This document shows positions 1 through 6,751 of a stretch of DNA of 18,671 nt, piece after piece. The stretch comes from PNKC01 sp039917655 (lineage in GTDB: Bacteria > Chloroflexota > Dehalococcoidia > Tepidiformales > Tepidiformaceae): the NCBI GenBank assembly GCA_039917655.1, contig JBDSJC010000107.1, positions 1 to 18,671 of the forward strand, given 5' to 3'. Both the position numbers and the translations under genes were made by a program. Every line of letters begins with the position of its first letter. Position 1 is the stretch's first letter. Under the pieces are notes generated by a model. That model had not been told where the DNA came from. It saw only the letters and a program-made list of their open reading frames with translations, and made no database searches.

Positions 1-516
1 ATGGGGATAAGACGTCGCAACGCGATGCACAACGCCAACTTGGTGTTCCTTGATTTCCACACGCGAATTGGACAGAGACGACAAGCTGTCAAATTGGTGA
101 GCGAAGGCCAACCTCGTGGCGGTCAGCCGAAGGTTGCAAGACCGTGCACCATCAAGGTGCCCCTGCCGGAGCAACGCGATAGGGTCGGAAATGTCCGCTG
201 GCCGGAGCGCCCCCTCGAGGACGGTTCTGGAGCCACCGCCCGCGAGGAGCACGTCGTAGACTAAACTACCGGCGTTCGTCGTCACGTTAGTTACAGTCCC
301 CAGCTGGCCATCGACACGGCATTGAACCTGCGTTTGTGCAGGGATGACGACACGTTCGAGCGCATCGTAGGGCGAGGCGAACATCATGGTTTCCCCGGCG
401 TCGAGGCGAACCCTCACACGTCCGTTCGCCGGGTTGTCCACGACGATCCCTATGTTGCCCGTCGGGCCATTGAGCCAGCGGACGAGGTTACCTTTAACGA
501 GTGGAGTTAGTGGCAT
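1..516 (-). CDS. RapA/HepA-like SNF2-family helicase, N-terminal part (cut by window edge)
   Basis: The reading frame is open from ATG 516 to base 1, giving 172 residues with no stop, so the gene continues beyond the window. Residues about 8-60 and 61-108 look like two small beta-barrel (Tudor/SH3-like) domains: KGNLVRWLNGPTGNIGIVVD, then a second barrel starting near QCRVDGQLGTVTNV. Residues 128-172 contain LSSLSNSRVEIKEHQV, which matches the segment just before the Walker A motif in RapA-type helicases (typically '..HQ....V......LLADEVGLGKT'); Q159 would be the Q-motif glutamine. In RapA the family role is ATP-driven remodelling of RNA polymerase or nucleic acid complexes; related SNF2 proteins also occur in phage-defence loci such as DISARM. 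A GGAG lies about 8 bases upstream of the ATG. It overlaps the small ORF upstream. The helicase call is fairly sure; a defence role is only a possibility. Confidence 0.85.
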   Translation of the reverse strand, partial: MPLTPLVKGNLVRWLNGPTGNIGIVVDNPANGRVRVRLDAGETMMFASPYDALERVVIPAQTQVQCRVDGQLGTVTNVTTNAGSLVYDVLLAGGGSRTVLEGALRPADISDPIALLRQGHLDGARSCNLRLTATRLAFAHQFDSLSSLSNSRVEIKEHQVGVVHRVATSYPH

Positions 517-688
517 GGGCGCTCTCCGTCCGACTCCCCGGTTTGCTCCAATTGTCGTGCCGCGCTCTCGGGTGGGTTCGCTGCAAGAACATCGGCGCTT
601 TCGCCACGGCAACGGCTGCCCGTTGCATCTCCAGCCCGTGCGATTCTGTTCGGGCCAGCGCCTGCTCAAAGTCTCCCACCAGACTCAC
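494..688 (-). pseudogene. Small helical ORF upstream of the helicase, apparently frameshifted
   Basis: From GTG 688 a 64-residue frame begins MSLVGDFEQALARTESHGLE, a convincing amphipathic-helical protein start. After about residue 31 (VAVAKA) the frame becomes Arg/Pro/His-rich and unlike a protein. The -1 frame at the same point (about 594) reads ADVLAANPPESAARQLEQTG and stops at 507-509, overlapping the helicase ATG by ten bases, as expected for a coupled upstream partner gene. Loss of one base near 594 would explain the break; joining the two frames gives a roughly 60-residue acidic helical protein. I do not recognise the family. It could be a partner subunit of the helicase or a shortened remnant of one. 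A sequencing error or programmed slippage is also possible, although no strong slippery heptamer is visible. Confidence 0.4.
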
Positions 689-794
689 CTGCCAATCTGC
701 CGCGAATGATGGCTGCCGCCGGACTGATTAGCAAGCTAGTTGGCGATGTCGACAGTATTTGTCGCGATTCGGGAGCGGATGTCCGGGTCGCGAA

Positions 795-845
795 GGGCTC
801 GGGACTCGGGACTCGGGACTCGGGACTCGGGACTCGGGACTCGGG
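795..845. repeat. Heptamer tandem repeat (GGGACTC)n
   Basis: Six perfect head-to-tail copies of GGGACTC occupy 801-842, with partial copies on both sides (GGGCTC before, GGG after). They lie between the 3' end of the XRE-type regulator and the 5' region of the helicase operon, about 290 bases upstream of the helicase start. The rest of the 446-base gap (517-961) holds only the small ORF and a perfect 10-bp palindrome TACACGTGTA at 881-890. Heptameric tandem repeats are known in intergenic DNA of some bacteria; copy number can change by slippage. Any regulatory effect here is conjecture. Confidence 0.9.
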
Positions 846-961
846 CATATCGCACGTCCCGCTGAGAAGAGTAAATGTGATACACGTGTACGAGTTCGCG
901 CGATCCAGTCAGGAGAAGACCGTGGACGCACTACGAGTAGCCACTGATGGTGTGCTCCCGT

Positions 962-2629
962 TCAACCCCGCTCCAACCACCCGAACGTCGCTTCGTCGGC
1001 GGGGAAGAGGTCCATGACTTTGTAGGGGTCGTAGGCGTTCCAGGTGCCGAAGACGCAGTTGAAGACGAGGTCTTCGCCTTCCTCGGTGCGCCATTCGAAG
1101 CGGACGGCGGGGCGGCGGAGGCTGCTGAAGCCCGGGGAGTTGGACCAGACATCGAAGAGTTGTCCAAGGCCGTCGGCTTCTGTCTTACGCAGGTGCTCGG
1201 CAACGGCGCGGACGCCCCCGGCGGACGTGTCGCCAGGGTTCCCGAGGACCTGCGCTTCGAGGCGTCCGGGGAGGACCACGCCGGCGACCGTCGTCCAGTT
1301 GGCGACTTGCTCACGGAACTGCTGGCTGACCATGAGCTGCATGAGGTGTGGGCCGGGCCTTCCGGGAAGCGGCCGCCAGCGCGCCATATCGACCAGGCGG
1401 CCGGCGTGGGGGTTAGCGTGGACAACGTGACAGGAGGCGTCGAGGACGACGCAAGGCCAGTCGAGGAAGTCGACTTCGCGGAAGATCGCGGGGCCACTGG
1501 TGGCGTGGAGCGAGCCCTTGCCCTCGTAAACCGAAATCGGCGTCTCGCCGGACATCCAACGCGCCCAGTCGCTCGGTTCTTCGTCGAAGCTCGCTTCGCG
1601 GAGCAGCCTGTTCGTGGTGTATCCGTCCATCGTGAGAGCGCGGCAGAGCGCCACCAGGGCATTGCGGGATGGTGAGCGCCGCCCGCGTTCGTAGGCAGTG
1701 ATCGCCGCAACGGAGATGCCTGACCGGCGAGCCAGTTCGGCGCGCGAGAGGCGTGCGTCTGCTCGGACCCGGGCGATCTCGTCCTCGAAAGCGTTCGTTT
1801 CCGGTGGGGTGACATCGGTCGCGCCAGTCGCCAGTTCGGCTTGCACCCAGCGGGCGGTGGCCGCATCGGCTGCGTGCCAGTCAAACGACCAGAGGCCGTC
1901 GTACTGGCTCCAATCTCCGAATGAGCCGTGGAATGCCAACTCAGTGCCGTCGTCGAGCTTCCACTTGATGGGGTGGACGTTGCGGGCTTCGGCGCGCCAC
2001 GGCGTCACTTTGACAAAAAGATCGAAGATCGCCGGAAGAAAGCGTGGATCTTCCGCGCCGATGTTTTCGATGACGGCCTGGAGGAATAGGGGCGGGGGAC
2101 CCTGTGAAAGGTCGCCGACTTCTTCTTTGAACTGGCTGATTAGGCGGCCGATCAGTTCCATCCAGTTCGTGAGGTGGCGGTCGAAGTGTTCGGTGGCGGC
2201 CATCCGGAGGATGCTTCGCTGAAATTGCGAGAGCGTGACGAGGTCTTTCTCGCCCACGCGGTTCGCGAGCCGGTTCCAGGCGACGATCTCCCTTCGCTCA
2301 TTAATGACGAGCGATGACCAGTCGGCGGCCTGCACCTCGTCCCACACGGTGTTGGGCGCGCCTCGAGCCTTGAGCCATGCGGCCTGGAGGCCGGTTTCGG
2401 GTGGGTCGAGGGCCGCCGCGACGCGCAAGCGGGCATGGTCGCCGTTGTTCAGGCCGAGGACCTTACGCAGCTTTTCGACCGCCGCCGCCTCGGGCAACCG
2501 GCGGCCGATTTCGTACGATTGGATTGTGCTGGCCGAGAGGCCGGAGTTTTGGGCGAGTTGCGGTTGCGTGTGGCCGGACCGGAGGCGGAATTCGCGCAAA
2601 AGTGAGCCGAAGTCAGATCCGTCTGCCAT
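962..2629 (-). CDS. Double XRE-HTH / double MmyB-like sensor transcription regulator
   Basis: 555 residues from ATG 2629, preceded by GGAGAG at 11-16 bases; an upstream in-frame ATG at 2704 would add 25 residues of non-helical, Arg/Pro-rich sequence and is less likely. Layout: HTH-XRE domain 1 at about 6-62 (TQPQLAQNSGLSASTIQSYE), MmyB-like (MLTR ligand-binding type) domain 1 at about 104-265, HTH-XRE domain 2 at about 281-345 (LSRAELARRSGISVAAITAY), MmyB-like domain 2 at about 390-555. The two sensor domains end alike: FHGSFGDWSQYD...ADAATARW and FNCVFGTWNAYD...ADEATFGW, showing an internal duplication. Single HTH-MmyB proteins are common regulators of neighbouring metabolic genes; the duplicated form suggests one chain acting as a built-in dimer. 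It lies between the helicase locus and the divergent toxin-antitoxin pair. Its ligand is unknown. Confidence 0.85.
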   Translation of the reverse strand: MADGSDFGSLLREFRLRSGHTQPQLAQNSGLSASTIQSYEIGRRLPEAAAVEKLRKVLGLNNGDHARLRVAAALDPPETGLQAAWLKARGAPNTVWDEVQAADWSSLVINERREIVAWNRLANRVGEKDLVTLSQFQRSILRMAATEHFDRHLTNWMELIGRLISQFKEEVGDLSQGPPPLFLQAVIENIGAEDPRFLPAIFDLFVKVTPWRAEARNVHPIKWKLDDGTELAFHGSFGDWSQYDGLWSFDWHAADAATARWVQAELATGATDVTPPETNAFEDEIARVRADARLSRAELARRSGISVAAITAYERGRRSPSRNALVALCRALTMDGYTTNRLLREASFDEEPSDWARWMSGETPISVYEGKGSLHATSGPAIFREVDFLDWPCVVLDASCHVVHANPHAGRLVDMARWRPLPGRPGPHLMQLMVSQQFREQVANWTTVAGVVLPGRLEAQVLGNPGDTSAGGVRAVAEHLRKTEADGLGQLFDVWSNSPGFSSLRRPAVRFEWRTEEGEDLVFNCVFGTWNAYDPYKVMDLFPADEATFGWLERG

Positions 2630-2727
2630 GGTGCTTGCGCTCTCCGCTGGGCTATGCCGCCTTTGAATAGGGCGAATCCTACACAAGATGGCTGGCGGCT
2701 GCATAGGGCGTGGGCCAGGCTTCAGGA

Positions 2728-2757
2728 TTGCGGCTGGACGCGGGGCCCGAGTAGACT
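2728..2757 (+). promoter_or_regulatory. Candidate sigma-70-type promoter for the toxin-antitoxin pair
   Basis: TTGCGG at 2728-2733 and TAGACT at 2752-2757 are separated by 18 bases and lie about 28 bases before the antitoxin ATG. Matches to consensus are 3/6 and 4/6, so this is only a candidate. Two nearby GACTA words (2754-2758 and 2765-2769) could be half of an autoregulatory operator. The AAGGAG at 2773-2778 is a strong ribosome binding site seven bases before ATG 2786. Confidence 0.3.
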
Positions 2758-2785
2758 AGCACTGGACTAACCAAGGAGCCCTGAG

Positions 2786-3049
2786 ATGCCGACGATCGTG
2801 AATATCCACGAGGCGAAGACTCATCTCTCGCGTTTGCTGGAGGCGGTCGAACGCGGTGAGGAGGTGGTTATTGCGCGTGCGGGCCATCCCATTGCAACGC
2901 TCTCGGCCTACAAGGCGCCTCACCGCAAGATCGCTCCGCCGGGGAGTATGGAGGGTGAGATCTGGATGGCGGAAGATTTCGATGAGCCCCTGGATGATCT
3001 GTTCGACTGTCTTAAAGACGACGACCCCGATTCAGTCACCGCGTCCTGA
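2786..3049 (+). CDS. Phd/YefM-family antitoxin
   Basis: 87 residues. The start MPTIVNIHEAKTHLSRLLEA followed by VERGEEVVIARAGHPIATL is the typical Phd/YefM N-terminal DNA-binding fold (residues 1-55). The acidic C-terminal part (MAEDFDEPLDDLFDCLKDDD, residues 59-81) is the kind of disordered tail that wraps around and neutralises a PIN toxin. Start supported by AAGGAG seven bases upstream. The toxin gene follows after a three-base gap, so the two are certainly co-transcribed. Antitoxins of this type usually repress their own promoter, with the toxin as co-repressor. It is transcribed divergently from the double XRE regulator. Confidence 0.93.
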   Translation: MPTIVNIHEAKTHLSRLLEAVERGEEVVIARAGHPIATLSAYKAPHRKIAPPGSMEGEIWMAEDFDEPLDDLFDCLKDDDPDSVTAS

Positions 3050-3052
3050 TCT

Positions 3053-3439
3053 ATGCAATTGCTACTCGACACGCATCTGATCCTGTGGTGGCAGGGCACG
3101 CGGGCGCGCGTTCCGCGAGCAGCGCTCGACCTGATCGAACGCACGGAGGGCGGTGTGTATGTGAGCAGGGTCTCGTTGTGGGAGATCGCCATCAAGGTCT
3201 ACCAGGGAAAACTCCGCGTGGATCTACCGAAGTTCTGCCAACAAGTTGCCGCCGATGGTTTCTCGTGGCTGCCCATTGAGAATGAGCACATCCTTCAGCT
3301 TGCGCGTTTGCCAGTCTTTCCCGATCACAAGGATCCTTTCGACCGTTTGCTGATCGCACAGTCGGCGAGCGAGCCGCTGATCTTGCTCACCGCCGACGCC
3401 GCGCTGGGCCAGTACGGCGCCCTGGTGCGCGTAATCTAG
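3053..3439 (+). CDS. PIN-domain ribonuclease toxin (VapC-like, COG3744 type)
   Basis: 128 residues, the usual PIN toxin length. The metal-binding acidic residues are all present: D6 (MQLLLDTHLILWW), E44 (SLWEIAIK), D94 and D97 (HKDPFDRLLIAQ) and D115 (TADAALGQYG). The family consists of Mg-dependent endoribonucleases, often cutting tRNA or rRNA, held inactive by the co-encoded antitoxin. The gene begins three bases after the antitoxin stop and has no separate promoter or strong ribosome binding site of its own, so translation is likely coupled. It looks intact. Downstream it converges with a lipoprotein gene; a weak stem (CGCTG 3467-3471 with CAGCG 3477-3481) lies between and might end transcription. 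Confidence 0.93.
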   Translation: MQLLLDTHLILWWQGTRARVPRAALDLIERTEGGVYVSRVSLWEIAIKVYQGKLRVDLPKFCQQVAADGFSWLPIENEHILQLARLPVFPDHKDPFDRLLIAQSASEPLILLTADAALGQYGALVRVI

Positions 3440-3485
3440 CGCGTCAGGGACGGGTCTGAGAGCAGGCGCTGGGCAACAGCGTGGA

Positions 3486-3923
3486 CTACTGAGCGGTGAA
3501 AGTGCTGCTCTGGCCGTTCGCTGTCACCGTGTAGGTCTGGCGGGCAACAAAGTCTGTTCCAAGGTCGAGACTGGATTCATGGTAGCCATAGATCGCGGTG
3601 CAGACGGTGTTGGCGTCGGCGGGCATGGTGTTCTTCACGGCGATGGTAATGGTGTCGCCAGAGCGCCCGGTGATTTCGGCCGAGTGGAACCTTGCGCAGC
3701 CGGAGGGGAGTCCCGACACGATATGGGCGGTGTAGCCGGGAGGGTTGCTTTCGCGCACCAGGATCTCGACCTTTTCGATGGGAGCAGCGACGACTGCCGT
3801 CGCAGGCGCCGGGGTGATGCTGGAGCCGTCACCACCGAGGCCGGGCACGCAGGCGGTGGCGGCGAGTAGCGCGAGAATCGCAATCACGACGAGGGCGGAT
3901 CTTCGGGGTAGCACAGTGCTCAT
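3486..3923 (-). CDS. Secreted lipoprotein of unknown function
   Basis: 145 residues from ATG 3923; a TTG three codons upstream is also in frame. Residues 1-25 form a lipoprotein signal: two arginines (PRR), a hydrophobic stretch (ALVVIAILALL) and the lipobox AATAC, giving a lipid-modified Cys25. A short Pro/Ala/Thr linker (26-50) leads to one beta-rich domain of about 95 residues (KVEILVRESNPPGYTAHIVS ... QTYTVTANGQSSTFTAQ). Two cysteines (76 and 108) could form a disulphide. No enzymatic motif is visible and I do not recognise the family; it has the look of a small immunoglobulin-like or inhibitor-like fold. No clear ribosome binding site. It is divergent from the flavin oxidoreductase gene with about 93 bases between. 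Confidence 0.8.
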   Translation of the reverse strand: MSTVLPRRSALVVIAILALLAATACVPGLGGDGSSITPAPATAVVAAPIEKVEILVRESNPPGYTAHIVSGLPSGCARFHSAEITGRSGDTITIAVKNTMPADANTVCTAIYGYHESSLDLGTDFVARQTYTVTANGQSSTFTAQ

Positions 3924-4016
3924 GGAGATCAAACGTCACAGCGCTGGAAAAGGTTCCGCCCGTGCGGACGCGTGCTGCTCCGAGAGGGTATCGTTCTCGC
4001 TCTGAGGGTTTGACCG

Positions 4017-5003
4017 ATGAAGGTTGGCGTACTGCAGTTCTTTTCGTGGAGCCGGCGAGTGCCGTTGATGACGGTCTACGAGCGCGCGTTCGAGCGGATT
4101 GCAATCATGGACGAAGGCGGGTACGACGCGGTCTGGTTGGCCGAGCACCACTTCAACACGTACAGCGTCTGCCCCTCGGTGACGGTGATGGGGACGCATG
4201 TGGCGGCGATGACGAAGCGGCTGCGTATCGGGACGGCGGTGACGCTGGCGGGGTTTTACCATCCGCTGCGGTTGGCCGAGGAGTTGGCGCTGCTCGATAC
4301 ACTTTCCGGCGGGCGTTTGAACTGGGGCGCCGGGCGTGGGTTCGATCCCACCGAGATGCGTACCTTCGGTGTGAACCCGGACGACAGCGCCGAACGCTAC
4401 CGGGAGTGCGTAGACATCGTCTTGAAGGCGTGGGAGGAGGCTCCCGTTTCGCACCAGGGGAAGAACTGGCAGTTCGAAAACGTGGACGTGCTGCCCAAGC
4501 CTCTTCAGCAGCCGCACCCGCCTGTGTGGCTGGCAGCCACCTCTCCGGAGTCGATTGTGAAGGCCGCCCAGGACGGATTTACGATCCTCATGGACCCGCA
4601 TTCGTCTCATGGCGAGATTGCAAAGAAGCGCGCCCTGTATCGGACGACGCTGGAGGCGAGCGGCTATTCGATGGCTGGCCGGGAGTTGCCTACGGGTCGC
4701 CTGATGGCAATCGCGGAGACTGACGAGAAGGCGAAAGAGGTGGCGCGCGCGGGCGCGGCCTGGACCGTGGGTTCGTACGCGAAGCCCAAAGGGACGCGTT
4801 TCATCGGAGGCGAATTGGCGTCCGACCAGGACCCGGTGGAGCGCTACGTGAACGATGTGGTGATCCATGGCTCACCGGAGCGGGTGGTGGACCAGCTGCT
4901 CCAGATGAAGGAGGAGATGCCGCTCGACTATTTGCTGGCGAACCCGCTGAGCCACGAGACCTTCGTGCTCTTCACTGAAAAGGTGTTGCCGAAGATTTTG
5001 TGA
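4017..5003 (+). CDS. Luciferase-like (LLM class) flavin/F420-dependent oxidoreductase
   Basis: 328 residues, usual length for single-subunit LLM enzymes with a TIM-barrel fold. Diagnostic segments: GGYDAVWLAEHHF (34-46), LRIGTAVTLAGFYHPLRLAE (69-88), DTLSGGRLNWGAGRGFDPTE (94-113), then LPKPLQQPHPPVWLAATSPE near 160-180, the second substrate/cofactor loop. Members are FMN- or F420-dependent monooxygenases or dehydrogenases; sequence alone does not reveal which cofactor or substrate. Start supported by TGAGGG about ten bases upstream. It stands alone between two lipoprotein genes on the opposite strand, with no partner flavin reductase nearby. Its stop codon lies inside a short heptamer repeat. 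Confidence 0.9.
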   Translation: MKVGVLQFFSWSRRVPLMTVYERAFERIAIMDEGGYDAVWLAEHHFNTYSVCPSVTVMGTHVAAMTKRLRIGTAVTLAGFYHPLRLAEELALLDTLSGGRLNWGAGRGFDPTEMRTFGVNPDDSAERYRECVDIVLKAWEEAPVSHQGKNWQFENVDVLPKPLQQPHPPVWLAATSPESIVKAAQDGFTILMDPHSSHGEIAKKRALYRTTLEASGYSMAGRELPTGRLMAIAETDEKAKEVARAGAAWTVGSYAKPKGTRFIGGELASDQDPVERYVNDVVIHGSPERVVDQLLQMKEEMPLDYLLANPLSHETFVLFTEKVLPKIL

Positions 5004-5020
5004 GTGCTGAGTGCTGAGTG
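5001..5020. repeat. Heptamer tandem repeat (TGAGTGC), nearly three copies
   Basis: TGAGTGC at 5001-5007 and 5008-5014 plus TGAGTG at 5015-5020. The first unit supplies the TGA stop of the oxidoreductase gene. This is the second locus in the window with a seven-base unit (the first is at 795-845), with a different unit sequence. Confidence 0.8.
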
Positions 5021-5042
5021 TTTACTTCTTTGACCCAAGCTG

Positions 5043-5060
5043 GCGGCCGGTGTCAGCCGC
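5043..5060. terminator. Weak hairpin between convergent genes
   Basis: GCGGC (5043-5047) and GCCGC (5056-5060) can pair around an eight-base loop, at the point where the oxidoreductase (+) and cupredoxin (-) genes meet. There is no T-run on either side, so intrinsic termination is uncertain; it is the only foldable element in this gap. Confidence 0.2.
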
Positions 5061-5647
5061 TACTCGACTATGAAGTCGCCGAACATTGTGGCGTGGAGCG
5101 TACAGAAGAACGACTCGGTACCCGGCTTGGTTGGGGTGAACGTCTGCGAGGTGGTGCAGGGACCCGAGCAGGTAGGGTGGCCCAGACCCGGCAGCGAGAA
5201 CGTGAGATTGTGGTCCACTCCCACATCTTTGTTGACGAAGTTGGCGGTGAACGTGGTCCCGGCCTTGACGCGGATGACCGATCGGTCGAACGCCAGGTTC
5301 TCGGCGGTGACGGTGACGGAACTGACCGCCGGGGCGGCGGGCGAAGTAGCAGTCGGCGGGACCGGCGTGGCAGCGGGCGCGGAGGTCGGTGCTGCTGCAG
5401 TGGTGGCGGTGGGAGGAGCGGGCGAAGCTGGAGCGTTAGTCGCAGTGGCGCTGGCCGCCGTCGGGGTTGCCGCAGGGGCTGGGGAACCAGCGGGGGCCGC
5501 CGTTGCGGAGGTTGTGACTGAAGCGGCGACAGTTGGCGCGGCCGGCAGCACCGTGGCGCTTGTTTTCGCGCTGTCTCCGCCGCCGCAAGCGGCCAACGCC
5601 AGGGCCGCGGCCACCGCGAACCCCGCCAGTAGTTTCGTGTTGTTCAT
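5060..5647 (-). CDS. Cupredoxin-domain lipoprotein (type 1 copper)
   Basis: 195 residues from ATG 5647, preceded by GAGGGGGA at a good distance; the frame extends further upstream but only with Arg-rich non-signal sequence. Residues 1-21 are a lipoprotein signal ending in LALAAC (Cys21). Residues 22-107 are a flexible Ala/Pro/Thr-rich tether. Residues 110-195 form a cupredoxin domain: AENLAFDRSVIRVKAGTTFT, a NKDVGVDHNL segment with His146, and FFCTLHATMFGDF carrying Cys182, His185 and Met188, the complete His-Cys-His-Met set for a type 1 copper site. An insertion with two further cysteines (PTCSGPC, 160 and 164) is unusual and could be a disulphide. Expected role: electron carrier anchored on the outer face of the cytoplasmic membrane. 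Partner unknown; no oxidase genes are nearby. Confidence 0.9.
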   Translation of the reverse strand: MNNTKLLAGFAVAAALALAACGGGDSAKTSATVLPAAPTVAASVTTSATAAPAGSPAPAATPTAASATATNAPASPAPPTATTAAAPTSAPAATPVPPTATSPAAPAVSSVTVTAENLAFDRSVIRVKAGTTFTANFVNKDVGVDHNLTFSLPGLGHPTCSGPCTTSQTFTPTKPGTESFFCTLHATMFGDFIVE

Positions 5648-5737
5648 GCTCCATCCCCCTCGGTTGGTCCTACCGGTTTGCCTACGTCTGCGCGGGCCAT
5701 TGTGGATTGAAACACGGATTGACCGCTCGCGCCCCAG

Positions 5738-5752
5738 AGCCAGATGCTGGCT
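5738..5752. promoter_or_regulatory. Inverted repeat in divergent promoter region
   Basis: AGCCAG-atg-CTGGCT is a perfect 6-bp inverted repeat in the 207-base gap between the divergent cupredoxin and HDOD genes. A second partial copy of one arm, AGCCAGCA, lies at 5798-5805, the reverse complement of TGCTGGCT at 5745-5752. This could be an operator for one or both genes; no convincing -35/-10 pair was found beside it. Confidence 0.3.
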
Positions 5753-5854
5753 TTGTGAGGCGCTTCCCCAGGCCGAATGAGGGACTCTGCTGATGCCAGC
5801 CAGCACAGGTGGCGACGGACACTGCGTTGGGCGCACTACGCGGAGGGGTGGTTT

Positions 5855-6715
5855 ATGGCCGGAGATGCTCAGGAATCCAACGGATCGAATCGGCGCGAGG
5901 TGCTCGCGGCTGTCGATGCTCTGCCGCCGCTCCCTGCCGTGGCGTTGCGCGTGATGCAGGTGGCGCAGAACCCCAAGTCATCCGCTTCGGACCTCGCGCT
6001 CGTCGTCTCGGCGGACCCGGGTCTCAGCGCACGCATCCTGCGAATCGTGAATTCGGCAGCTTACCGGCGCTCCCGCGAGATCACCTCTGTGCAAGAGGCG
6101 CTCGTGATGCTGGGCTTCGTGCAGGCGAGAAACGTGGCGATCAGCGGCGCGATCAGCGGCGCCTACTCCCCGGACGCCAACAACGCGCTCTTCCGCATCG
6201 AAACGTTCTGGCGCCACGCCCTTGCGGTGGCCTTCATGGCAGCCGATCTCGCCTCTCGTGGTTCTCCGGTTGATGTGCCGAGCGCCTTCACGGCGGGCAT
6301 CCTGCACAACATGGGGCGGCTCGCGATGTTTTATGCGGACCCGGCGGGCCTGGACCAGGCGGTCGCTGAAGCGATGCGCACCGGCCACACGCTCGAACAG
6401 GTAGAAGCCGACATGCTTGGCTACGATCACGCCGAAGTGGGCGGCCAATTGGCAACGCGCTGGCAACTGCCGCGGGCGATTACCGAAGCGATCGCCCAGC
6501 ACCACGAAGAGCACACGCACCCGGACTCGTTGGGCGGTGTGGTGGCGCGCGCCGATGCGTTCTGCACGCAGAGCGGGCTGTTCCCCGGCTATGTGATCCC
6601 GGCGCCAGCCGGCACCCAGGAGGAACGCTCGCCGGAGTTCACCAAGCTGATGAAGCAGGTCGATTCGTTGATGGAACTGGTGCGCGGCAGCTCTGTGGGC
6701 GTGGCGGCGGCGTAG
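5855..6715 (+). CDS. HDOD-domain signalling protein
   Basis: 286 residues from ATG 5855, chosen because GGAGGGG lies just upstream at 5842-5848; the frame opens 26 codons earlier without such a site. Residues 20-215 are an HDOD domain: ALPPLPAVALRVMQVAQNP (22-40), SADPGLSARILRIVNSAAY (52-70), TAGILHNMGRLAMFYADP (146-163) and GYDHAEVGGQLATRWQLP (189-206). The HD metal pair is His151-Asn152, as expected for HDOD proteins, which have lost phosphodiesterase activity and act as signalling or scaffold modules. No GGDEF, EAL or kinase domain is attached. The C-terminal 70 residues form a short helical extension. It is a single gene, divergent from the cupredoxin. Confidence 0.92.
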   Translation: MAGDAQESNGSNRREVLAAVDALPPLPAVALRVMQVAQNPKSSASDLALVVSADPGLSARILRIVNSAAYRRSREITSVQEALVMLGFVQARNVAISGAISGAYSPDANNALFRIETFWRHALAVAFMAADLASRGSPVDVPSAFTAGILHNMGRLAMFYADPAGLDQAVAEAMRTGHTLEQVEADMLGYDHAEVGGQLATRWQLPRAITEAIAQHHEEHTHPDSLGGVVARADAFCTQSGLFPGYVIPAPAGTQEERSPEFTKLMKQVDSLMELVRGSSVGVAAA

Positions 6716-6751
6716 CCAGCTTCTGGCTTCTAGCCGTCAGCCCCCAGTTCC

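Noticed and set aside
1..264. 87-codon plus-strand frame at the left edge
   Set aside because: It is opposite the helicase N-terminus, which has clear family motifs and a ribosome binding site.
588..600. Programmed -1 frameshift in the small ORF upstream of the helicase
   Set aside because: GCGAAAGC is not a strong slippery heptamer and no stimulatory hairpin is evident; simple base loss explains the break better.
795..845. CRISPR array
   Set aside because: The units are only seven bases with no spacers, and no cas gene is in the window.
2630..2704. 25-codon extension of the double XRE regulator
   Set aside because: The extension is Arg/Pro/Ser-rich and unstructured, and the ATG at 2629 begins directly before the HTH domain with a GGAG upstream.
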